A DNA stretch of 64,000 nt from Mucilaginibacter ginkgonis (lineage in GTDB: Bacteria; Bacteroidota; Bacteroidia; Sphingobacteriales; Sphingobacteriaceae): positions 2,728,001 to 2,792,000 of the forward strand of contig NZ_CP066775.1 of assembly GCF_009754905.2 (NCBI RefSeq), written 5' to 3'. This document shows, piece after piece, positions 25,801 to 33,010 of the stretch (its first letter is position 1; each line of letters starts with the position of its first letter). Position numbers and translations under genes: made by a program. The notes beneath the pieces were generated by a model, which saw nothing but the letters and a program-made list of their open reading frames with translations, searched no databases and was not told the DNA's origin.

Positions 25801-26111
25801 GCCGCCTGATCGGGATTAGTCCCCTGCTTAAAGTACACGGTGATAGCCAAAGTACCATCGTTACTGGCGGTCGAGCTCATGTAGCTCATGTTCTCCACCC
25901 CGTTGATAGACTCTTCTAAGGATGGCGCTACCGAACGCAGAACGGTTTCGGCGTTTGCACCGGGGTACACTGCAGATACCAACACTGCCGGCGGGGCAAT
26001 GTCGGGGAATTGCTGTAAGGGCAATTTGGTTAAACCAAGCACGCCTACGATCACCAGCAATATGGAGATCACTGTAGACAATACCGGCCTTTCTATAAAT
26101 TTCTGAAACAT
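22899..26111 (-). CDS. RND multidrug efflux pump (HAE1 family, AcrB-like)
   Basis: 1070 residues, normal for AcrB-type inner-membrane proton/drug antiporters. Twelve membrane spans with the large periplasmic loops after the first and seventh. N-terminus MFQKFIERPVLSTVISILL is typical. Proton-relay acidic pair is in IGIVVDDAIVVVEAVHAKME and the Lys in LIGLLAKNAILIVEFAVQ. ATG at 26111 follows the adaptor stop by 20 bp. Substrates likely hydrophobic drugs or detergents, not deducible precisely. Confidence 0.96.
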   Translation of the reverse strand: MFQKFIERPVLSTVISILLVIVGVLGLTKLPLQQFPDIAPPAVLVSAVYPGANAETVLRSVAPSLEESINGVENMSYMSSTASNDGTLAITVYFKQGTNPDQAAVNVQNRVAQATSQLPAEVVQQGITTTKQQNSLIGAVGMYTEDPKKYDQTFVANYAQINIIPEIKRIPGIGSAMIFGGVKDYSMRIWLNPGQMAAYKITPAEVMAAIQDKNLEAAPGKLGERSKEVFEYVIKYKGKLNKPEEYENIAIRANADGSVLHLKDVARVELGAYSYTSVSHLNGKDGVAIGLIQLAGSNANEIQLAVDKVMEKAAKEFPAGIKWNQFYRTKTALDESISQVEHTLIEAFILVFIVVFIFLQDFRSTLIPAIAVPVAILGTFFFMQLFGFSINLLTLFALVLAIGIVVDDAIVVVEAVHAKMEHEHLAPKAATTKAMHEITGAIISITLVMAAVFLPVGFMSGSTGIFYRQFAFTMAIAIVISAVNALTLSPALAALFLKSNHKDSGEIPKGFKEKFYAGFNKSFSAVTERYVGGIKFLIKNKWLSMGGLALVVLATVYLVSTTKSGFIPTEDQGFVAISVSTPSGTSLNGTTKVLNDAEAKLRALPAARFVTAISGFNLLTSSNSPSAAVIFVLLKPNEDRGKVKDINELQNVIRGELGAITGGSFFVFSFPTVPGFSNVEALDVVLQDKTGGKLDKFSGVANDFIGKLMQKPAIAYAFTSFKADYPQLQLEVNDEKANQLGVSVKDVLQTMQAYFGSAQASDFNRFGKYYRVVVQADIADRTDPESIDRVYVKNRTGEMVPINTLVKLTRVYGSETASRYNLFNSIEINAIPKPGYSSGDAIKAIQETAKEQLPSGFAYEFSGQTREEISSGGQSTIVFLLCLVFVYFLLSAQYESYILPLAVIASIPTGILGVFVVLGLTGIENNIYVQVALIMLIGLLAKNAILIVEFAVQRRKAGLSLINAAIEASRLRLRPIIMTSMAFVFGLFPMSIATGPSAQGNHSISIGAAGGMVSGVLLGLFIIPVLFVIFQGLQERLTGIPVAVLMDGEERKPGKPIGILLEDLQEVPND

Positions 26112-26131
26112 GACGTTTGTGTTTAAGTAGA

Positions 26132-27268
26132 TTAATTTTTTGCAACCACGGCTTTTACTTCGGGTGCTTTTTGCGGCTGGATCTTAGTGCCCTCCTGCAA
26201 GTGGTCGATGCCGCTTAATACGATTTGGTCACCTGCTTTAAGACCGCTATTTACCAGGTAGTTGGTTCCGCTTTTTCCCTCGATCCCGATAGGTGTCTTC
26301 TTTACCTTATTGCTATCGGCAACTGTAAATACAAATACCTTGTCTTGCATCTCAATGGTAGCTTGCTCAGGTACAACCAAAGCATCTTTGTGAATAAGGC
26401 TAAGGCGGACCTTGCCTGTATTACCCGAGCGCAATAATCCTTGCGGATTAACGAAACTTGCCCTTAGTGTAATGGCCCCGGTAGTTTTATCGAACTGGCC
26501 GTCTATCATATCTACCTTGCCTTGTTTAGCGTAAGGCGTATTATCGGCCAGTAACAGCGACACGTTTGGCAGGTGTTGCAACTTATCTTTTAAAGTCTCG
26601 CCGGGATATTGCTCTTTAAAGCTGACGAAGTCTTTTTCGCTAAGTGAAAAGTACACATGCACGTTATGCACGTCCGAAAGCTGGGTAAGTGCCGCTACGT
26701 CTGCCGGGGTAACCAGGCTCCCTTGTTTCTTTTCTAAACGGCCAATGTAACCGCTTACAGGCGCCTTAATTATTGTATATCCCAGATTTATACGCGCGGT
26801 GGAAACGTTCGCCTTTGCCTGTTCTACATTTGCCTTGGCAACGTTATAAGCAGACCGGGCTGTCTTTAGCTGAAAATCTGACACCACTTTGTTTTGCACC
26901 AGCGGCGTTAGCTTATCTATTTCTAACTGAGCGTTTGCCAGGGCACCTTCAGCAGCATGCTGACTGGCTAAAGCACTATTTAATGCGGCCCGGAAAGGTT
27001 GCTCATTGATCTTGAATAATGGCTGGGCCGCGTTAACGAAAGTTCCCTCGTCTACAAAGACCCTGTCTAAAGCGCCGCTAACCTGCGGGCGCACTTCTAC
27101 GTTTATCGCGCCCTCAATTGAAGCGGGATAATCCTGGTAGGTTGTGTCGGTGCTGCTTTGTACGGTTTGCACCGGCAGAGATGGCGGCGGTGGCGCAGCC
27201 GCATTTTGTTGTTTGGGCGAACAGCTGAATAATGCCATCGCTATAATAATTGCTAATAGAGTTTTCAT
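26132..27268 (-). CDS. RND periplasmic adaptor (membrane fusion lipoprotein)
   Basis: 378 residues from ATG 27268: MKTLLAIIIAMALFSCSPKQ has a lipobox LFSC. A longer reading frame runs upstream to 27454 but that stretch holds the regulatory palindromes and no signal peptide. Adaptor pattern: VEVRPQVSGALDRVFVDEGT (lipoyl half), helical hairpin about 100-165, second half GYTIIKAPVSGYIGRLEKKQ, then beta-barrel GQFDKTTGAITLRA. First gene of the efflux operon, repressed in all likelihood by the TetR regulator encoded upstream. Confidence 0.94.
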   Translation of the reverse strand: MKTLLAIIIAMALFSCSPKQQNAAAPPPPSLPVQTVQSSTDTTYQDYPASIEGAINVEVRPQVSGALDRVFVDEGTFVNAAQPLFKINEQPFRAALNSALASQHAAEGALANAQLEIDKLTPLVQNKVVSDFQLKTARSAYNVAKANVEQAKANVSTARINLGYTIIKAPVSGYIGRLEKKQGSLVTPADVAALTQLSDVHNVHVYFSLSEKDFVSFKEQYPGETLKDKLQHLPNVSLLLADNTPYAKQGKVDMIDGQFDKTTGAITLRASFVNPQGLLRSGNTGKVRLSLIHKDALVVPEQATIEMQDKVFVFTVADSNKVKKTPIGIEGKSGTNYLVNSGLKAGDQIVLSGIDHLQEGTKIQPQKAPEVKAVVAKN

Positions 27269-27375
27269 GATGATTAAAATTGACTTAGAGTTGTTTGATG
27301 TTAGCGCCGCGCGGATGCTGCGCGTATAAGAAGTATCGTCTTCATGTGAGTATTCGTATTTATCGGCGTTAAGAT

Positions 27376-27392
27376 ATTTAACATCGTTAAAT
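27376..27392. promoter_or_regulatory. TetR-type operator-like palindrome 2
   Basis: ATTTAACATCGTTAAAT: 7-bp arms with a 3-nt centre, 108-124 bp upstream of the adaptor start. It shares ATTTAAC/GTTAAAT arms with the perfect palindrome at 27454-27474 but the centre differs. Confidence 0.5.
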
Positions 27393-27453
27393 GAAAGGCA
27401 TGGATTTGAGCTGTCTGGTGTTTTCATAGGGCAGAGATAAATTAAGGTCGGCA

Positions 27454-27474
27454 TTATTTAACAGTGTTAAATAA
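27454..27474. promoter_or_regulatory. TetR-type operator palindrome 1 upstream of the efflux operon
   Basis: A perfect 21-bp palindrome centred on G27464 with core TTTAACAGTGTTAAA. The same 13-bp core TTAACAGTGTTAA occurs just upstream of the tetR-like gene at 28126-28138. A partial repeat AATAACACTGTATATT follows at 27476. Placement upstream of both transcription units and within 35 bp of the regulator's stop argues for repressor binding. Confidence 0.75.
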
Positions 27475-27505
27475 AATAACACTGTATATTAAATTAAAAA
27501 TTTTT

Positions 27506-28108
27506 TTAAGGGGTGATAGAAGTGATGATACCACCGATAGCGTCGCGCAGCACCTGGCGATTGATCTCATCTGATGATCCACGACTAAGTATATTGATTG
27601 ATATAAGGCCATGTATAACAGACCAAAACGTGTAATATTTTGTACAGATAACCGGCGATTCCATATCGTCTATCTTCATCAGCTCACCGATTGAACCGGT
27701 AATGATATCCCATGGCAGGTCTGCTTCGGGCAAGCCGTTAACCTGCTCGCAAGAGCAGTTAGTAGTCACTCCGAACATGGCCTGGTACAGCTCTTTATTG
27801 GCAAACGCGAAATTCCAGTAGGCGGTCCACATAGCTTCTAACTGGTGTGCCGGCGACCGATGCTTTGCCTTTGCTTCTTCCAGATCGCGGCCCAGCATCA
27901 GGTAGCCCTTACGTGTAAGCTCCAATATGATCGCTTCTTTGTTGGCAAAGTATTCGTAAATGATGGGGGCAGTATATTCTATCACGTCGGCTATTTTGCG
28001 CATGCTTAGTGCCGCCCAGCCCTCTTTTTTTACAATGCACATGGCAGCATCAAGGATGTTTATCCTTGTTTCTTCTTTCAATCTAAGTATCCTGTCCTTG
28101 CTTGCCAT
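27506..28108 (-). CDS. TetR/AcrR-family repressor of the RND operon
   Basis: 200 residues. N-terminal helix-turn-helix about 18-63: ILDAAMCIVKKEGWAALSMR, KIADVIEYTAPIIYEYFANK. The C-terminal part fits the WHG-domain subgroup (YWNFAFANKELYQAMFGVTT). Contains a CSC near residue 114 (TNCSCEQ), possibly only structural. Upstream of the efflux operon on the same strand, with the TTAACAGTGTTAA site both in front of itself and in front of the operon, so autoregulation plus operon control is likely. Confidence 0.92.
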   Translation of the reverse strand: MASKDRILRLKEETRINILDAAMCIVKKEGWAALSMRKIADVIEYTAPIIYEYFANKEAIILELTRKGYLMLGRDLEEAKAKHRSPAHQLEAMWTAYWNFAFANKELYQAMFGVTTNCSCEQVNGLPEADLPWDIITGSIGELMKIDDMESPVICTKYYTFWSVIHGLISINILSRGSSDEINRQVLRDAIGGIITSITP

Positions 28109-28125
28109 AACACGCTTTAAATTAT

Positions 28126-28138
28126 TTAACAGTGTTAA
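28126..28138. promoter_or_regulatory. TetR-type operator at the regulator's own promoter
   Basis: TTAACAGTGTTAA, perfect palindrome with central G, 18-30 bp upstream of the ATG at 28108. Identical to the core of the 27454-27474 site. Confidence 0.75.
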
Positions 28139-28312
28139 GCAAATATACAGCCGTTAATTTTAAAATAGTATAAAATGAATGTCATTTAATCTCGTCACAA
28201 ACGTTGCCAATAATTGAAATTAAAATAGGGTGTTTTCACGGTAGCGGCTATTCATTACTGTTCATAAATTGCCCGAAAGCAATTTTAGCTTACACATTTT
28301 AGCTGTTACGAT

Positions 28313-28582
28313 ATGTCTGTTGAGAAGATTTTGAATGCCGATTGGTCGGGCATTGACAAGAAAAAACCAATTGGCGATAAAGGCACCATTACCTGCGAAG
28401 AGGTTTATGAGATAGATCACCTCATTGAAGTTTTTAAAGAATTTTACCCGGGTTATAACGAAAAGGAGATCATTTATGCCATTGCCGCTTCCTGGCGCGG
28501 CATGAATGGCAAACAACCCCGCAGCCGTTTTGTGGCTGCTGTCGCCTCGCGTCTATGCGGATATTACCAATTGGTAAATTAG
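28313..28582 (+). CDS. Small protein, function unknown
   Basis: 89 residues: MSVEKILNADWSGIDKKKPI, then a helical acidic part EVYEIDHLIEVFKEFYPGYN and a basic end RSRFVAAVASRLCGYY. No signal peptide or membrane span, no family I recognise. Its last codons and stop (28580-28582) overlap the first bases of the left comM-like repeat, so its 3' end marks the junction of that rearrangement. Confidence 0.5.
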   Translation: MSVEKILNADWSGIDKKKPIGDKGTITCEEVYEIDHLIEVFKEFYPGYNEKEIIYAIAASWRGMNGKQPRSRFVAAVASRLCGYYQLVN

Positions 28583-28620
28583 CCCGCCCAGCCCTCGCGG
28601 TCTAGGCTGCGGAAGTGGAT
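28579..28620. repeat. Second copy of the comM 3' end
   Basis: 42 bp matching 29509-29550 at 41 positions, then weaker similarity for about 13 bp. Read on the minus strand it still encodes [17 protein letters not shown] and a stop, against [17 protein letters not shown] in comM, so it is a slightly diverged comM terminus and not a chance match. Its frame hits a stop 4 residues further upstream, so it is only a remnant. Confidence 0.88.
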
Positions 28621-28696
28621 AGCTTTTGCAAGGTAATGGTATCTTTAGTATCATTAAGTAACGCTTATGTATGAAGAAAAGCGTTAATTTTCCTGA

Positions 28697-29467
28697 GTGA
28701 AAACTTATACAAGTTTTGTGCTGGGGCTGGCGTCCGTAGGAACCCTCTCTTATATCGTTGCAGATCTGTCCCACGAGGCATTAGGACACGGAATAATGTG
28801 CCTGTTATTAGGTAATAAAGTATCGCTAATAAGTTCGGTGTATTTTAGAAGCGTACCACACAGCTTTATTACGGATACAGGTGGCCCTTTAGGCAATTTG
28901 ATAATAGGCGCGGGCTCTGCATGGTATCTTAAAAACACCAGCGCTAAACATTTTTGGAGATCGCTGTTGCTATATTTCTTCGCGTCATTTAACCTTTATT
29001 GGTTTTCCTGGATGTTGCTTTATGGAGGCTTAAGTGGTGTTGGCGATTTTATACTGGCATTTGCCAAAAATATTCAACTGATATGGAGAACGTTACTGAT
29101 ATTTTTTGGTATAACGTTTTACATCATCAGTTTTAAAAAGTTAGCGACTTTATTTCGTATGTCTATAATACCGCTAGCGGCCAACTTTTCTACCCCGTTG
29201 CTACGCCAAACTTTTTTTATTCCTTGGTTAGCAGCTGGTGTGGCGTCCCTTGTAGCGGCCGGTTTTTATAAAAGCGTAAATGCTGGGACGTTTTATGAAG
29301 CGATAAATTTCCCGATGTTTCTGCCGGTATTATTGATTCCACGTTATTTAAATTTAAGAACAAAAATTTCAGAAAGTGAGCTAACGACTAGCATTGAGCT
29401 ACCGTTGATTGCCTTAGCAACTTTTATAGCATTTTGTGCTGTAATGGGACGTGGCATCACTTTTTGA
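28697..29467 (+). CDS. Integral membrane protein with HEALGH motif
   Basis: 256 residues from a GTG at 28697; the first ATG in frame would remove the first span. About six hydrophobic spans. Near the N-terminus is YIVADLSHEALGHGIMCLLL: a His-Glu pair with a second His four residues after the Glu. Zinc peptidases of the M50 type need HExxH, and here there is one extra residue, so catalytic function is doubtful; HExxxH-like motifs do occur in M50-related membrane proteins. Lower GC than neighbours. The gene is enclosed between the two comM 3' ends and is probably an acquired passenger. Confidence 0.6.
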   Translation: MKTYTSFVLGLASVGTLSYIVADLSHEALGHGIMCLLLGNKVSLISSVYFRSVPHSFITDTGGPLGNLIIGAGSAWYLKNTSAKHFWRSLLLYFFASFNLYWFSWMLLYGGLSGVGDFILAFAKNIQLIWRTLLIFFGITFYIISFKKLATLFRMSIIPLAANFSTPLLRQTFFIPWLAAGVASLVAAGFYKSVNAGTFYEAINFPMFLPVLLIPRYLNLRTKISESELTTSIELPLIALATFIAFCAVMGRGITF

Positions 29468-29508
29468 ATTTAATAGTCAAAGACGTAACCAAGTAAGCAC
29501 ACAAGCAG

Positions 29509-29550
29509 TTAGCCAGCCCAGCCCTCGCGGTCTAGGCTGCGGAAGTGGAT
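29509..29550. repeat. comM 3' end (native copy of the direct repeat)
   Basis: The last 42 bp of the intact comM gene, repeated at 28579-28620 in the same orientation, 930 bp apart. One mismatch (position 29515 versus 28585). Confidence 0.88.
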
Positions 29551-31047
29551 TGCTTCGGCCAGGTGTTCGAGTTTTATTTCCTCACTTGCGGCAAGATCTG
29601 CTATGGTACGTGCAACTTTAAGTATGCGGTCGTAAGCACGTGCGGAAAGGCCCAGCTTTTCCATTGCGCGCTTCAATAAGTTCTGCCCCGCCTCATTTAT
29701 CTTACAAAGCTCGCGCACCATTTGCGGGCTCATTTGCGCATTGGCATGCAGATCGGGTTTATTGCCGAAGCGCTCTATCTGGATGTCGCGCGCTTTAATT
29801 ACGCGTTCGCGGATGTCTTCGCTCTTCTCGGCCAACCGTTCGGAAGAAAGTTCATTAAAATTCACCGGTGTAACCTCGACATGTAAGTCGATACGGTCAA
29901 GCAGCGGTCCTGATATCTTGCTCAGGTACTTTTGTACAACTCCCGGCGGACAAACGCATTCCTTCTCGGGGTGGTTGTAATAACCGCATGGGCATGGGTT
30001 CATACTGGCCACCAGCATAAAGCTGCTGGGATAATCTACCGTAAACTTCGCCCGGCTGATGGTAACCCGGCGCTCTTCTAACGGCTGTCGCATCACTTCC
30101 AGCACACTGCGCTTAAACTCGGGCAACTCGTCTAAAAATAATACACCGTTATGCGCCAGGGATATTTCGCCGGGTTGCGGGTTGCCGCCCCCACCGACTA
30201 AAGCAACATCAGATATGGTATGATGCGGCGACCTGAACGGCCTTACCGTTACAAGCGCATCGGCAGCGGCCAGTTTACCGGCCACAGAATGGATCTTGGT
30301 GGTCTCTAACGACTCATGCAAACTCAACGGCGGTAAAATAGAAGGCAGGCGTCGCGCCAGCATGGTTTTACCTGCTCCCGGCGGCCCGATCAGGATCACA
30401 TTATGGCCACCCGCGGCAGCGATCTCTAAAGCACGCTTAATATTCTCCTGACCCTTTACTTCGCTAAAGTCGCTGTCGTAATTGCTAAGGCTGTTATAGA
30501 ATTCTTCGCGGGTGTTTACAATTTCCTGCTCCAGCAAAGCATCACCATTAAAAAACGAAGCGACCTGTTTTATGCTGTCCACACCATAAACTTCAATGCC
30601 ACTAACTATCGCAGCTTCCCTTGCATTTTGTTTGGGCAGGATAAATCCTTTAAAACCTTCTTTACGTGCCTGGATAGCAATAGGTAGCGCACCCTTTATG
30701 GGCTGTAATGTACCGTCGAGCGAAAGCTCACCCATAATAATATACTTAACAAGGTTCTCTGCTTCCATCTGCCCCGAAGCAGCAAGTACGGCAGTCGCAA
30801 TAGTAAGATCGTACGCGGAACCTTCTTTGCGGATATCGGCCGGGGCCATGTTGACCACAACCTGCTGGCGCGGCATGCGATAGTCGCAATTCTTTAAGGC
30901 AGACTCGATACGGAAATAACTTTCTTTAATGGCTACGTCAGGCAAACCAACTATGAAATATTTGGTGCCGGCAAGTATGTTTACTTCGACAGTTATGGTA
31001 GTGGCTTCTATCCCGTAAACAGCACTGCCAAAGGTTTTAACTAACAA
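29509..31047 (-). CDS. comM: ComM/YifB-family AAA+ ATPase
   Basis: 512 residues. In naturally competent bacteria ComM is a hexameric helicase that drives branch migration during integration of incoming DNA; YifB homologues are widespread. N-terminal Lon-like part ([20 protein letters not shown]), Mg-chelatase AAA domain with Walker [16 protein letters not shown] (about 218), Walker [16 protein letters not shown], a Cys cluster [18 protein letters not shown], and the C-terminal lid ending [11 protein letters not shown]. Full length. Its 3' end is the target of the duplication described at 28579-28620. Confidence 0.95.
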   Translation of the reverse strand: MLVKTFGSAVYGIEATTITVEVNILAGTKYFIVGLPDVAIKESYFRIESALKNCDYRMPRQQVVVNMAPADIRKEGSAYDLTIATAVLAASGQMEAENLVKYIIMGELSLDGTLQPIKGALPIAIQARKEGFKGFILPKQNAREAAIVSGIEVYGVDSIKQVASFFNGDALLEQEIVNTREEFYNSLSNYDSDFSEVKGQENIKRALEIAAAGGHNVILIGPPGAGKTMLARRLPSILPPLSLHESLETTKIHSVAGKLAAADALVTVRPFRSPHHTISDVALVGGGGNPQPGEISLAHNGVLFLDELPEFKRSVLEVMRQPLEERRVTISRAKFTVDYPSSFMLVASMNPCPCGYYNHPEKECVCPPGVVQKYLSKISGPLLDRIDLHVEVTPVNFNELSSERLAEKSEDIRERVIKARDIQIERFGNKPDLHANAQMSPQMVRELCKINEAGQNLLKRAMEKLGLSARAYDRILKVARTIADLAASEEIKLEHLAEAIHFRSLDREGWAG

Positions 31048-31141
31048 GGTTTAAATATTTAGAAAGCTAAATATAGGCGTGTTGAGGTGGAGAAGCAAGA
31101 GGGGTTGAGTTTTTATGCAATATTGAGTGCAGTTTTATTAC

Positions 31142-31390
31142 GTTCTTTTGTCTTAGCAATAAAAGAACCAAAAGTGCCAAGTCAGCGCAAGGCTTCTTTG
31201 CCGCACCCGGCCTTCGCTTGCAAGTAAGACAAAACCACGGGCCGGGATATTTTCGCCGAATAAACCTAAAAGGTGTTTAACCTGCATGCAAAAATCTCCA
31301 ATGCCCTTTCCGACGCTCAAGGCCTTCATCGTTTTGCCTCACTTTATCCGAAGCTGTGCGCTGACGTTTTAAAAGTCTGCAATAAAGAGC
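31142..31390 (+). repeat. Dispersed intergenic repeat, family 1, copy D (partial)
   Basis: Begins with the hairpin GTTCTTTTGTCTTAGC..AAAAGAAC, then CCAAGTCAGCGCAAGGCTTC, a private middle segment (CGGGCCGGGATATTTTCGCC), and CCGAAGCTGTGCGCTGACG at about 31349-31367. The right-hand third, including the second hairpin, is absent. Lies between comM and the DUF4920 gene; a short ATTTCTCTCTGCGTTCGAAA fragment follows near 31504-31523. Confidence 0.75.
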
Positions 31391-31549
31391 TGTGGTATTC
31401 GCGAAAGATGGGCATCACAGGCTTTCCACTGTTATCCCTAACGCTTATTTCTGTGTTAACTTTAAGCTCAGTAAGATATTCTCTTTAACAAAAAACGCAG
31501 AAGATTTCTCTCTGCGTTCGAAATGACAGTTTAGTTTGGGTATTAAATT

Positions 31550-32020
31550 TTACTTCACTACCAGCACTCCATCAGCCATAATGGAAATATCTTTCTTCGG
31601 CTGACTAATCTTTGCAATTTCCTCGGGCGATTTACCGGCGTCGGCGGCATAATGTTTTAAGCTGGCTACAGATGTTTGTTTCATTTTGGCTGTACCTTCA
31701 ACCACAACAGTTTTGCCCACAATATCCTGCGGCATAAAGTAAGCGTAGTCTGTAAACTGGACCATAATAGGCGAACCATTGGCCTGCGCCAGTTTCATAA
31801 AGCAGCCTTTTTTCTTACAAACTTCAACTACAGTCCCGGTAATTTTTCCATTGTAAACAGAATCTGCACCAAACTTGCCGTTGATAGCGTCTGTACTCAC
31901 CGCGTTATAAGCAGTTACGGTTTTGCCGTAAGTTACGCCCGCTTTGGCAGGAGTAATAGTTTGCCCCTTAGCCATTACACCGGTGCAAGCCAGTGCAGCT
32001 ATGAAGATCAATTTTTTCAT
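31550..32020 (-). CDS. DUF4920 secreted protein
   Basis: 156 residues with signal peptide MKKLIFIAALACTGVMAKGQ. The DUF4920 core has an OB-like beta pattern with VYNGKITGTVVEVCKKKGCF, a CxxxxC pair (VCKKKGC), and FTDYAYFMPQDIVGKTVVVE. Periplasmic, function unknown; a metal-binding or redox role for the two Cys is only a guess. Confidence 0.88.
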   Translation of the reverse strand: MKKLIFIAALACTGVMAKGQTITPAKAGVTYGKTVTAYNAVSTDAINGKFGADSVYNGKITGTVVEVCKKKGCFMKLAQANGSPIMVQFTDYAYFMPQDIVGKTVVVEGTAKMKQTSVASLKHYAADAGKSPEEIAKISQPKKDISIMADGVLVVK

Positions 32021-32086
32021 GATTGTAAAGTTTGACGTAAAAGTAAGTATTCTATGTTTACTTAAAGATTTATAATGCGTTAGCGT

Positions 32087-32464
32087 TTAACCCAGATCTT
32101 CCCAAAGTTCTATTTTATTGCCTTCGGGATCCATTATGTGCACGAATTTACCGTACTCGTCGCTAAGCATCTCGTCAACAAAAGTTACACCCGCCGCCTT
32201 TAATTCCTTAACCAATGCTTCCAGATCATCTACACGGTAATTGATCATAAACTCCTTGGCAGATGGTTCAAAACTTTGCGCATCCCTTTTAAAAGTGCTC
32301 CATACGGTAGTGCCTTCTTTGTCGGGATTTTCCGCATCGCGCCATCTGAACATTGTACCCCATTTCTGCACGGGCAGCCCCAGGTTTTTAGCATACCAAT
32401 CGTTCATTTGCTGCGGATCATCACATTTGAAGAAGATGCCGCCAATACCTGTTACTTTTTTCAT
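32087..32464 (-). CDS. VOC-family (glyoxalase-like) protein
   Basis: 125 residues, one glyoxalase/bleomycin-resistance fold. Family features: GIGGIFFKCDDPQQMNDWY at the start, the central FMINYRVDDLEALVKELKAA, and the terminal MDPEGNKIELWEDLG, where the Glu is a usual metal ligand. Cytoplasmic; substrate unknown. No close operon partner. Confidence 0.87.
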   Translation of the reverse strand: MKKVTGIGGIFFKCDDPQQMNDWYAKNLGLPVQKWGTMFRWRDAENPDKEGTTVWSTFKRDAQSFEPSAKEFMINYRVDDLEALVKELKAAGVTFVDEMLSDEYGKFVHIMDPEGNKIELWEDLG

Positions 32465-32556
32465 GAGAGTAAGTTAGGGAATAAATCGGGAGAGTTTACT
32501 TAGAAAATGGTTCTGCAACGTTAAGTAAAAGCGTGAAAACTTTACCATTGGTCCTC

Positions 32557-32946
32557 GTTCTTTTGTCTTAGCAACAAAAGAACCAAAACGAAGCGCAGCG
32601 ATCTCATGAACACCATTGAAATAAACAACGGTGAATAAATGCCAAGTCAGCGCAAGGCTTCTTTTGCCGCACAAGCCTTTGCCCTGCAAAATTGCTGCTT
32701 CGGCCCTCAACCCCACAGGCCCAGTGCCTGCAGCAATTTATCTTCGAAGCTGTGCGCTGACGTTTGAAAGATGGAGAAATTTTTGGCAGTGAATTGACAG
32801 TACAGAAAAATGCGGCATCAGTCTGTGCGGCAACTACTGTCCCTGAAAATTGCAGAAACGTTGTAGCGCAGGGTGCAGCCGCGAGTTTTCTTGGTTACTT
32901 CTTTTGACGGCCAAAAAAAGTAACAAGCCACAGCCGCGAATGAGCG
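32557..32946 (+). repeat. Dispersed intergenic repeat, family 1, copy E
   Basis: About 390 bp. Left hairpin GTTCTTTTG..CAAAAGAAC at 32557-32583, an extra 55-bp segment, then CCAAGTCAGCGCAAGGCTTC, CGAAGCTGTGCGCTGACG, AAAAATGCGGCATCAGTCTG, GTAGCGCAGGGTGCAGCC, the right hairpin near 32893-32924, and the right end motif AGCCGCGAATGAGCG (32932-32946), close to the terminal repeat of copy C. Most of the 546-bp gap between gltX and the VOC gene is this repeat. Confidence 0.87.
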
Positions 32947-33010
32947 AAACAAATTAGTTATTTTCAATAAAATGCGTCGACAGGCTCAGCATGACAATGG
33001 CGATTTATTG

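Noticed and set aside
26132-27454. A 440-residue version of the RND adaptor.
   Set aside because: The extra 62 residues have no signal peptide and cover the operator palindromes; the start at 27268 gives a proper lipoprotein signal.
28769-28800. M50-type HExxH zinc site in the membrane protein at 28697-29467.
   Set aside because: The motif is H-E-A-L-G-H, with three residues between Glu and the second His, not two; kept only as a finding of a near-miss.
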